Virus record (IMG/VR): IMGVR_UViG_3300049740_001473
Coordinates: 1-50,062 of that record
DNA length: 50,062 nt
Strand: one strand, 5' to 3'
Source: a virus
The position numbers and the translations under genes are program-made. The notes under the pieces were generated by a model that worked only from the letters and a program-made list of their open reading frames with translations, was not told the DNA's origin and ran no database searches. This document shows positions 32,063 to 38,738 of this stretch, piece by piece (position 1 is the stretch's first letter; the number at the start of each line of letters is the position of its first letter).

Positions 32063-34114
32063 ATGGCTAATACAGATAAAAACATTACCATACGCCCACG
32101 CACAGGTGATAACTCACTAAATCCTGTTATAGAATTTGACGGCGCCAGTGGCAGTACTGGTGCTCAGCAAATTACTTTAACTGTTTTACCGGATGATGAT
32201 GGTACTCTAATTTTAGCAGGCTCAGGCGGTGATATTTTTGAAATTACAGATAATGGTATATACAGCGCAGAAGTAACCGGAGATCTTAGAGTAAGCGGAA
32301 CAATAGTTGCAAGCACTGGATTAACTATAGGGTCAGATACTATAGCAGAATATGTATCAGATACTGTAGGTGCAATGATTAGTGGCGGGTCCCAATCAGG
32401 TATTACAGTTGACTATCTCGATGCTGATAACACAATTGATTTTAATGTAGATGATTTTAGTATAACACTAACTGGCGATGTAGCAGGAACAGGTACAGTT
32501 ACTAATTTAGGAAATGTAAGTTTTGCTGCTACTATACAAGCAGATAGTGTTGCATTAGGTACAGACACTACTGGTAACTATATGTCAGGTATATCAGGAA
32601 CTGCTAATGAAGTAGAAGTTACACATACAGCAGGCGAAGGATCGTCAGCTACAGTCGGATTGCCTGATAGTGTCTCAATCACAAGTAATCTTACACTAGG
32701 GGGATATCTTGCAGGCCCTACAAGTTTTACAATAGACCCGTCAACAGTAGGTGATGATACTGGTACAGTTATTATTGCCGGTAACTTAACAGTTAACGGT
32801 ACAACAACACAGGTAAATTCTACAACTGTTAATATTGCAGATAATAACATACTTCTTAATTCTAATCACTCAGGTCCACCCACTGCAAATGCAGGAATAA
32901 CAGTTGAAAGAGGCTCAGTAGTAGATGCATTATTGCAATGGAACGAAGGAAGTGATTATTGGGAATTATCTGGACCAGGAACTACTACAGGAAGAATACT
33001 TACAACAGGTGACGAAGGCACAGGCAATGGATTAGATGCTGATACACTAGATAGTCAAGAAGGTACTTATTACTTAGACCATACTAATTTTACTAACGTG
33101 CCAGATCCTGTGGTAACTGTAACACTTACAGGAGCAGTAACAGGCACCGCAACTGCTACATTAACTAATTTAGGTAATGCAACAGCAACGGTTGCTACAA
33201 CTGCTACTAGTGATCCAACACTAACTCTTAGTGGTGATGTATCTGGTTCAGCTACTTTTACTAACTTAGGCAATGCTACTCTTACTGCTACTGTAGCAAA
33301 TGATAGTCATACTCACGCTTTCAATAATCTTACGAGTAAGACAAGCGGTACTGGAGATTATGCTACAACAGGCGATTTACAGTCTGGTAAAGGAAGCGGC
33401 GGTGTAGCAATGACCATTAATGACGGTTATGGTAATGCTAACTTAACATTTAATCATAGAAACGGGACACCAGAACAAGCCGGTAATGCTGCTAGAATAG
33501 AAGTTAACACTGATAGTACTTCAGGTGCTAGTATGAATTTTGAAGTTAAGTCAAATGTCGCAGCTAATAGTGCTATCCAAACAACTACAATTCTTAATTT
33601 AGCAGAAACAAATTCAACCTTTTCTACAAACTTATTGCCTTCTGCAAATAACACTAAAAATTTAGGAGCATCTGGAACAGTATGGAATACAGTTTATGCT
33701 ACGTTGTTTAATGGTACAGCACTTGAGGCATACTATGCTGACCTTGCTGAAAATTATCTAGGTGATAAAAAATACGAACCAGGCACAGTAGTTGTGTTTG
33801 GCGGTTCGGAAGAAGTTACTACAACAGATCAAAAAGGTAATTTTAGAATTGCCGGAGTTGTATCAACCGATGCTGCTTACTTAATGAACAGTGGTCTTGA
33901 AGGCGACACAGTAATGCCAATAGCACTTCAGGGTCGAGTACCATGCAAAGTTATAGGCAAAGTTGAAAAGGGAGATATGTTAGTTACTAGTGCAATTTCA
34001 GGATATGCAATGGTTGACAATAGACCAAGTGTAGGTACTGTAATAGGTAAAGCAGTTGGTACTAAGGATACTAGTGATAAAGGTGTAGTTGAAGTTGTAG
34101 TAGGTAGATCCTAA
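32063..34114 (+). CDS. Tail-fibre protein with Y-A-D-L-A-E-N-Y C-terminal domain
   Basis: A 683-residue protein whose ATG directly follows the TAA of the giant ORF, so it is probably translated by re-initiation on the same mRNA. The N-terminus resembles the start of other marine fibre proteins. Around 32780-33000 it has one copy of the L-T-V-x-G...W module that fills the giant ORF, then a L-D-A-D-T-L-D-S-Q-E-G-T-Y-Y-L-D segment common in phage fibres. The C-terminal 140 residues (Y-Y-A-D-L-A-E-N-Y, Y-E-P-G-T-V-V-V-F-G-G, I-A-L-Q-G-R-V-P-C-K-V, K-G-D-M-L-V-T-S, G-T-V-I-G-K-A-V) form a tip domain I recognise from cyanophage fibres. It differs from the tip of the giant ORF, suggesting two distinct receptor-side ends. 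The stop codon overlaps that of the convergent NUDIX gene. Confidence 0.85.
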   Translation: MANTDKNITIRPRTGDNSLNPVIEFDGASGSTGAQQITLTVLPDDDGTLILAGSGGDIFEITDNGIYSAEVTGDLRVSGTIVASTGLTIGSDTIAEYVSDTVGAMISGGSQSGITVDYLDADNTIDFNVDDFSITLTGDVAGTGTVTNLGNVSFAATIQADSVALGTDTTGNYMSGISGTANEVEVTHTAGEGSSATVGLPDSVSITSNLTLGGYLAGPTSFTIDPSTVGDDTGTVIIAGNLTVNGTTTQVNSTTVNIADNNILLNSNHSGPPTANAGITVERGSVVDALLQWNEGSDYWELSGPGTTTGRILTTGDEGTGNGLDADTLDSQEGTYYLDHTNFTNVPDPVVTVTLTGAVTGTATATLTNLGNATATVATTATSDPTLTLSGDVSGSATFTNLGNATLTATVANDSHTHAFNNLTSKTSGTGDYATTGDLQSGKGSGGVAMTINDGYGNANLTFNHRNGTPEQAGNAARIEVNTDSTSGASMNFEVKSNVAANSAIQTTTILNLAETNSTFSTNLLPSANNTKNLGASGTVWNTVYATLFNGTALEAYYADLAENYLGDKKYEPGTVVVFGGSEEVTTTDQKGNFRIAGVVSTDAAYLMNSGLEGDTVMPIALQGRVPCKVIGKVEKGDMLVTSAISGYAMVDNRPSVGTVIGKAVGTKDTSDKGVVEVVVGRS

Positions 34115-34545
34115 AAGAGCTCGATCATTTTAAAAACTGTTTCTAACTTAGCCCTATTAATTTTACTATTAAGAGTATTACGCAAGCCTTGGTGCAAAGG
34201 CTTTGGCCAGTGATTAAATTTTACCCAAGCATAACCAGTGTGTTCGCCATTTAGATTAGGTATAAACTCTTTCTCGATTACACAAAGATATGTATGAAAT
34301 TGAAAATGTTTATCACTGCTAATAAATGTTTCTAATGGAATTGTTTTTTTAATAGTAGGCAAACTTCCTATCTCTTCTACTATTTCACGCTTTAAACCTT
34401 CCCACGGTGTTTCTGAACTTTCATTTGTTCCACCAACAATACCCCATTGATTATTTCTTTTACTGCCATTTCTATACAGCAATAAAAATCTATTTGTGTC
34501 TAATGTATAAAATAAAGCACCGCTACAGGTAATATCACTCGTCAT
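34111..34545 (-). CDS. NUDIX hydrolase
   Basis: A NUDIX-fold pyrophosphohydrolase acting on a nucleoside-diphosphate-linked substrate. The NUDIX box is complete: G, five residues, E, seven residues, then R-E-I-V-E-E-I-G, with the conserved G-x-W-G-(I/V)-V-G-G strand before it. I place the start at 34545 (M-T-S-D-I-T-C-S-G-A-L-F-Y), 8 nt after the gp15 stop, giving 144 residues. An in-frame ATG at 34578 would give 155 residues and overlap gp15; neither start has a strong Shine-Dalgarno. It is the last gene of the gp14-gp15 late operon, so it is probably made late. The substrate cannot be told from sequence; nucleotide clean-up, (p)ppGpp or cap removal are all open. Confidence 0.85.
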   Translation of the reverse strand: MTSDITCSGALFYTLDTNRFLLLYRNGSKRNNQWGIVGGTNESSETPWEGLKREIVEEIGSLPTIKKTIPLETFISSDKHFQFHTYLCVIEKEFIPNLNGEHTGYAWVKFNHWPKPLHQGLRNTLNSKINRAKLETVFKMIELF

Positions 34546-34553
34546 ACAAGTAA

Positions 34554-35966
34554 TTATACTTCTAAGGAAAGTCTCCATGTTCCTACTGGATATTCACCAT
34601 CAATGCTTAATAACCAAGATCCATCTGCATATCGATACTGTATACTTGTGTTTAAATTTGTTGTATAGGTAATTGTAGTTGACTCACTTGCATCAAACAC
34701 AATAATCCATTTAGCGCCATCCCATTCTATTATATCGTTTGCACTAGCTACAAAGTTAGTATTATCATTATTCTTCCATGCCACTGCGCCTTCGACAGCA
34801 CTAGTATTGCCAATATCGCCGAGTAATAGTAAACGAACTCCGGCGGCCTTTACTGTCGTAGGATTAAAGGTACTAGGATCAATAATAAAATCTACACTTG
34901 TTCTGCCACTAATAATAGTATCTTGAGGAAAACTATCCGAATCCCAAGAAATATTTAAAACTGTTTCGTTTAGAGGATTGAGGCTAATTGTACCTGTTGG
35001 TGTTGCTGATGAATCTTTATTATTCAGATATATTCTTGATATATCGGCTGTAAACTTACCAGGTTGGGTTTCAAATATATCATTCCAATTTATTGTACCT
35101 AAACTACCTTTATGTATTATTTTTGCGGTAGTACCTTCAACATAGATTGCATAATTTAAATAGTTTACATTAGCCATTTGGCTTGATATCTCTGTAACTG
35201 CTTTTCTGCCACTTGCTGTCTCTGTTACTCCAGCTGTAATTCCGTCATCGTATGCATTTACTTGAGGTTGAGTAATTCCAGATTCAATATCACCAGTAGT
35301 TTCATCAAATAAACTTGTAATAATATTTTGTATTACACCTAAACGTTTTACCTTTGCAGGTGGTGAAATATAGATTGGAATAATAAAACTAAGCGTAGCT
35401 ATATCTACTTCACTTTCGATCCCTACTGGTACAGTTCTATTACTCCAGTTAATATTTTCTAATTCTAGTGTAGTAATACTTGTCCAGTCAATAAAATTAT
35501 CTGTAGTCTGTAATTCTAGTGTAGGATTAAACCATACACCTATTTGTTCTATAATTTGTAATTTTTGATCTGTATTACTTGTCCATACATCAACATTTGC
35601 TTTAAGTGTAAATGGAGTTGGCATTAAGCGTTCAACGGTATAATTTTTGCCTTGGGTATTAAGATATTCGTTTGCATTTTCATCAAACTCTCTTTCTTTA
35701 ATATTGATTTTATTTACAAAAGATGGATCTTGTGTTCGTTCTCTATCTTGATCTAACCCTGTTATATAAACACTCATTCGTGGAACACTTGGTAATTTAT
35801 TTTCAGAATTATCTCTAATTAAGTTTGCTACTTGTCTGGTCAAATCGCCATACATAACTGGCACAGTAGTTATTTTTCCTTTACCGTCCTTGACCGGAAA
35901 GTTGCTCATTATACGCATTAGCTGTGTAATATAGCGCCTAATTTGTCCATCATAAAAATGTTGCAT
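34554..35966 (-). CDS. gp15: Tail sheath terminator / stabiliser, gp15-like
   Basis: In T4, gp15 forms a ring closing the top of the contractile tail and joins it to the neck. This 470-residue protein is longer than T4 gp15 (about 270). The N-terminus (F-Y-D-G-Q-I-R-R-Y-x-x-Q, V-P-V-M-Y-G-D-L-T-R-Q, R-D-N-S-E-N-K-L-P-S-V-P) and the G-K-N-Y-T-V-E-R-L-M-P-T-P-F and W-T-S-N-T-D-Q-K segments match my memory of cyanophage gp15. The core occupies roughly residues 1-225. The rest is a C-terminal extension with a beta-rich, fibre-like composition. The start codon overlaps the gp14 stop by one base (TAATG), typical of coupled translation. Assignment rests on family resemblance and on lying next to gp14. 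Confidence 0.75.
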   Translation of the reverse strand: MQHFYDGQIRRYITQLMRIMSNFPVKDGKGKITTVPVMYGDLTRQVANLIRDNSENKLPSVPRMSVYITGLDQDRERTQDPSFVNKINIKEREFDENANEYLNTQGKNYTVERLMPTPFTLKANVDVWTSNTDQKLQIIEQIGVWFNPTLELQTTDNFIDWTSITTLELENINWSNRTVPVGIESEVDIATLSFIIPIYISPPAKVKRLGVIQNIITSLFDETTGDIESGITQPQVNAYDDGITAGVTETASGRKAVTEISSQMANVNYLNYAIYVEGTTAKIIHKGSLGTINWNDIFETQPGKFTADISRIYLNNKDSSATPTGTISLNPLNETVLNISWDSDSFPQDTIISGRTSVDFIIDPSTFNPTTVKAAGVRLLLLGDIGNTSAVEGAVAWKNNDNTNFVASANDIIEWDGAKWIIVFDASESTTITYTTNLNTSIQYRYADGSWLLSIDGEYPVGTWRLSLEV

Positions 35967-37117
35967 TAATTATCTGCCTTTGGTTTTAGAGCTTTACTAA
36001 CAGCTTGACGCTCGGGTATAGTATCGCCACCTATTGTGTTATTTGCACTATTATTAATAAATCCTGCTTTCAGCGTAGATCTTGTATTTGAATTTGTAAG
36101 TGTTTCACGTAAGTTATCTTCAACCTTAATCCACCTAGTTCCGTCAAATCTAAATAATCTATTAGGCATATAATCTGTTCTTAAAAAATAGTCTCCAGAA
36201 TCGTTTGATCCTGGAAATGATATCCCGCTACCAAATGCACTACCGTTAGGAGTTTCTCCGTCACCATAATCAACAAGATAACCAGAGTATCCGTCTTTCT
36301 CTGGAGGACCACTTGTGGTAATGTCTCCACCGCCGTTAGGATTTTCTATTTGCTGTAAGTCAGCAGTTCCGTCAGCATTACGTGCTATTGTGTAAAAATG
36401 ACTTGTTTCATATCCACTTAGTGGTGCTTCAACCTCTGCTTGAGCAATTACTGCATTGTTTATCTGCATTTCTTTTTCGTAAGTAGAAAGCAAGTCACGT
36501 AACGTGTTGCTACCTGGTTCTTCCTCATTAGCAGGTAGATCTAATATCTCACTGTATTCCTGACCGTCGTATATTTGTTTTAGTTTTAGTCTATATAAAT
36601 GTGGATACCATGTATGACTAAACCCTTCTGAACCTCTACTTACGTCTTCGATTACATAAAATCGTTTTAGTGCAATATCATAATCGTTTAGTGCATACTC
36701 ATCTTTTAAATGTGGCAACTCAATAACATCACCACTTAACGGTTTACGACCTATTGTTTTTACAATACTTCTAATATGCACAGTCATAAACAATGTATCG
36801 TTCGATAAGAACAATCCAAATTGACTTAAATCAAAATCAATGTCTTGTACATTATAAATTGCTCTGTGCGTGTACACATCTGGATCATATTTACGATCTC
36901 TGTTTTCAAGAAACAACAAATCTTGTATGTTAGTTTCCTTTACAGCATCGTATTGAGGCTGTACTGCATCTGCTTCACCCTCAGGTAAATTGTTTGATCC
37001 AAGATATTTATGGATATGAATGTCGGTTCCCCCAACAGTAAACATTTCTAGAATTTGTCTGTCAATAAATTCATAATCATTACCGCGCTCGGGTTTATAT
37101 AAAGATAACTTTGGCAT
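35966..37117 (-). CDS. gp14: Neck protein, gp14-like
   Basis: In T4, gp14 with gp13 forms the neck that seals the filled head and receives the tail. The start used is the third-codon ATG at 37117 (M-P-K-L-S-L-Y-K-P-E-R-G-N-D-Y), because the upstream ATG at 37123 lies inside the late promoter. This gives about 383 residues, longer than T4 gp14 (256). Diagnostic segments are M-F-T-V-G-G-T-D-I-H-I-H-K-Y-L-G, L-F-L-E-N-R-D-R-K-Y-D, D-L-S-Q-F-G-L-F-L and G-D-V-I-E-L-P-H-L, shared with cyanophage gp14 from memory. Residues after about 240 are low-complexity and end in a short region around R-F-D-G-T-R-W-I-K-V. There is no Shine-Dalgarno, and the late motif ends 5 nt before the ATG. Confidence 0.75.
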   Translation of the reverse strand: MPKLSLYKPERGNDYEFIDRQILEMFTVGGTDIHIHKYLGSNNLPEGEADAVQPQYDAVKETNIQDLLFLENRDRKYDPDVYTHRAIYNVQDIDFDLSQFGLFLSNDTLFMTVHIRSIVKTIGRKPLSGDVIELPHLKDEYALNDYDIALKRFYVIEDVSRGSEGFSHTWYPHLYRLKLKQIYDGQEYSEILDLPANEEEPGSNTLRDLLSTYEKEMQINNAVIAQAEVEAPLSGYETSHFYTIARNADGTADLQQIENPNGGGDITTSGPPEKDGYSGYLVDYGDGETPNGSAFGSGISFPGSNDSGDYFLRTDYMPNRLFRFDGTRWIKVEDNLRETLTNSNTRSTLKAGFINNSANNTIGGDTIPERQAVSKALKPKADN

Positions 37118-37122
37118 ATACA

Positions 37123-37143
37123 TATTTATCGTTACGATAAATA
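37123..37143. promoter_or_regulatory. Palindromic pair of divergent T4-late-type promoters
   Basis: TATTTATCG (37123-37131) and CGATAAATA (37135-37143) are perfect inverted repeats around a TTA centre. Each arm contains a late -10-like element: the + strand element serves gp13 (ATG at 37161, CGGAG leader) and the - strand element serves gp14 (ATG at 37117). Confidence 0.75.
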
Positions 37144-37160
37144 CTATACGGAGATTTCAT

Positions 37161-37919
37161 ATGAGTAGTTTAAAAACAAAAAAACAAGAGGTATTTGATT
37201 ATGTTAACGCATTTTTAGGCGGAGGCATGATTGATGTTGAACTTGACCCAATACATTACGAAACTGCTTTAACAAAGGCATTAACACGTTTTAGACAGCG
37301 TTCAGATAATTCAGTTGAAGAATCTTATATGTTTATGCCTACAATTGTAGATACTAATGAATATACGTTACCAAGTGAAGTAATTGAAGTGCGTAAGTTA
37401 TTTCGTAGATCAATTGGATCACGCACCGGCGGCGGTGATGGCGGCTCAATATACGAGCCGTTTAATTTAGCATATACAAATACATATCTAATGTCTAGTT
37501 CAAACTTAGGGGGATTAGCAACATATGATATGTTTAGCCAATACCAAGAACTAGTAGGCAGAATGTTTGGTTCGTTTATTGAGTTTAAATGGAATACTTC
37601 AACTAAGAAATTAACGTTATTACAGCGTCCTAGATCAACTGAAACACTAATGTTATATTGCTACAATTATCGCCCAGATGAACAGTTACTTGACGACTAT
37701 CTAGCAAAACAATGGATTAAAGATTATACACTTGCTGGTTGCAAATATATGCTAGGCGAGGCACGTTCAAAGTTTGCAACTATTGCTGGACCTCAGGGTG
37801 GAAGCACTCTTAATGGTGATACACTTAAAGCAGAAGCACAAACTGAAATGGATAAACTAGAACAAGAAGTTATACAACAAGTAGCTGGCGGCGCAGGTTA
37901 TAGTTTCCTAATAGGTTAA
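37161..37919 (+). CDS. gp13: Neck protein, gp13-like
   Basis: A 252-residue protein with its own late promoter 17 nt upstream and a CGGAG Shine-Dalgarno. It resembles a conserved cyanophage virion protein I associate with gp13: G-G-G-M-I-D-V-E-L-D-P-I-H-Y-E-T-A-L, A-L-T-R-F-R-Q-R-S, Y-T-L-P-S-E-V-I-E-V-R, R-S-I-G-S-R-T-G-G-G, and a C-terminal A-G-G-A-G-Y-S-F-L-I-G. T4 gp13 is about 309 residues. Its position, divergent from gp14 and next to gp15, supports a neck role, since these proteins meet in the virion. A different connector protein cannot be excluded from sequence alone. The stop codon overlaps the stop of the convergent DUF3310-like gene at a TTAA. Confidence 0.7.
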   Translation: MSSLKTKKQEVFDYVNAFLGGGMIDVELDPIHYETALTKALTRFRQRSDNSVEESYMFMPTIVDTNEYTLPSEVIEVRKLFRRSIGSRTGGGDGGSIYEPFNLAYTNTYLMSSSNLGGLATYDMFSQYQELVGRMFGSFIEFKWNTSTKKLTLLQRPRSTETLMLYCYNYRPDEQLLDDYLAKQWIKDYTLAGCKYMLGEARSKFATIAGPQGGSTLNGDTLKAEAQTEMDKLEQEVIQQVAGGAGYSFLIG

Positions 37920-38245
37920 AGATCATTGTCGTGTATGTACAATTGAATAAGTGCATAGTGCAACACCTTCATTAAATCTTTACGAGCGTCAGCACGACTG
38001 CCCTTCTTCCCATAACGATTTGAATACTTGTCAACATTTCCCATACAAAAACCAGTACCATGTCCGCGTTCGATAATTACTTCAGTTGACTGAAATTTAT
38101 TCTGCGCATAATGGCCTTTGTATGTAGAGTCAATATATGCCTGAAACTCTTCAATTAGATCTCGTTCGTTAAACTTGTAATCAATAGACGCTGCTTTCTC
38201 ATCATCATTTAAAAATAAATCTGCTGTCACTTTTGTTAGTCCCAT
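37916..38245 (-). CDS. DUF3310-like small protein (probable early gene)
   Basis: A 109-residue soluble protein. The motif F-C-M-G-N-V-D-K-Y-S-N-R-Y-G-K-K (residues 66-81) followed by K-D-L-M-K-V-L-H-Y (89-97) fits the DUF3310 / SaV-like family of phage proteins, whose signature is F-x-x-G-N-x-x-K-Y-x-x-R-x-G-K-K then D-L-x-K-x-x-x-Y. The biochemical function of that family is not settled, though it is sometimes linked to nucleotide metabolism. It has GGAG 6-7 nt before the ATG and a perfect sigma70 promoter just upstream. It is therefore likely transcribed by unmodified host RNA polymerase early in infection, unlike every structural gene around it. Confidence 0.75.
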   Translation of the reverse strand: MGLTKVTADLFLNDDEKAASIDYKFNERDLIEEFQAYIDSTYKGHYAQNKFQSTEVIIERGHGTGFCMGNVDKYSNRYGKKGSRADARKDLMKVLHYALIQLYIHDNDL

Positions 38246-38269
38246 GGATGCTCCGTTTGTTTTAATAAT

Positions 38270-38298
38270 ATTATAGCGTATCTATTATTAGTTGTCAA
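38270..38298 (-). promoter_or_regulatory. Consensus sigma70 promoter for the DUF3310-like gene
   Basis: On the - strand, TTGACA (38298-38293) and TATAAT (38275-38270) are both perfect consensus hexamers with a 17-nt spacer. The -10 lies 24 nt before the ATG at 38245, leaving a short leader with a GGAG Shine-Dalgarno. Confidence 0.85.
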
Positions 38299-38299
38299 C

Positions 38300-38635
38300 C
38301 TAAAAGTCAGGCTTTAAATCACCTTGTTTCCATTTTACACCTAGCTTTTGAACAATACGTTGACAGTTAGCACATACAGTTTTTAGATTACCAGGTCGAC
38401 AATTTTCCAAATCACCATCCATATGGTAAACGTCAAACTGCTCTTGATGAGCACTCTTGTATCCACATTTTTCGCATATGTTCTTTTTTTCGTATCCGGC
38501 TATCTGCCATCTTGGAATACCATGTCCAAGCCCGTGTTTTAAACATTGCTCGCACTTGCGTCTATAAAATGTTTTGCCGTTCTTCTTATAATTTATAGCA
38601 GCAGGGCGCTGTTTACATATGCACAAAGGTCTCAT
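38300..38635 (-). CDS. HNH endonuclease-like protein
   Basis: A 111-residue protein with two metal-binding clusters. The first has C5, C7, C28 and C31, likely a structural zinc site. The second is the HNH core: C54-x-x-C57, H71-M-D73-G, N78, N83 and C88-x-x-C91. This is the ββα-metal arrangement of phage HNH nucleases, in the compact form common in marine myoviruses. It could be a homing-type nuclease or a nuclease used in packaging or host DNA degradation; the free-standing position between neck and sheath genes leans to a mobile nuclease. It reads away from the sheath gene. A late-type motif ends 4 nt before its ATG and no Shine-Dalgarno is present. Its stop codon nearly touches the -35 box of the next gene. 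Confidence 0.8.
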   Translation of the reverse strand: MRPLCICKQRPAAINYKKNGKTFYRRKCEQCLKHGLGHGIPRWQIAGYEKKNICEKCGYKSAHQEQFDVYHMDGDLENCRPGNLKTVCANCQRIVQKLGVKWKQGDLKPDF

Positions 38636-38639
38636 ATTG

Positions 38640-38647
38640 TATTTATC
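38640..38647 (-). promoter_or_regulatory. T4-late-type promoter (GATAAATA) abutting the HNH start
   Basis: On the - strand GATAAATACAATATGA (38647-38632) places the motif 4 nt before the ATG. The same 16 bases occur at 49318-49333 before the last gene of the window. Confidence 0.6.
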
Positions 38648-38650
38648 GTA

Positions 38651-38672
38651 CCTTTACCGCCCCTTTACCACC
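38651..38672. repeat. Tandem 11-nt direct repeat in the HNH-sheath intergenic region
   Basis: CCTTTACCGCC is followed immediately by CCTTTACCACC, in an otherwise AT-rich spacer. It lies just upstream of the HNH late motif, at about -16 to -37 relative to its expected start. Confidence 0.6.
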
Positions 38673-38702
38673 GAGTATTACAAGCATATAAACCTAAAAT
38701 CT

Positions 38703-38710
38703 AATAAATA
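38703..38710 (+). promoter_or_regulatory. T4-late-type promoter (AATAAATA) for the tail sheath gene
   Basis: AATAAATAC lies 28 nt before the ATG at 38739, with a TAGGAG Shine-Dalgarno in the leader. Confidence 0.7.
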
Positions 38711-38738
38711 CTATAGTAATTAAACCTTTAGGAGAAAT

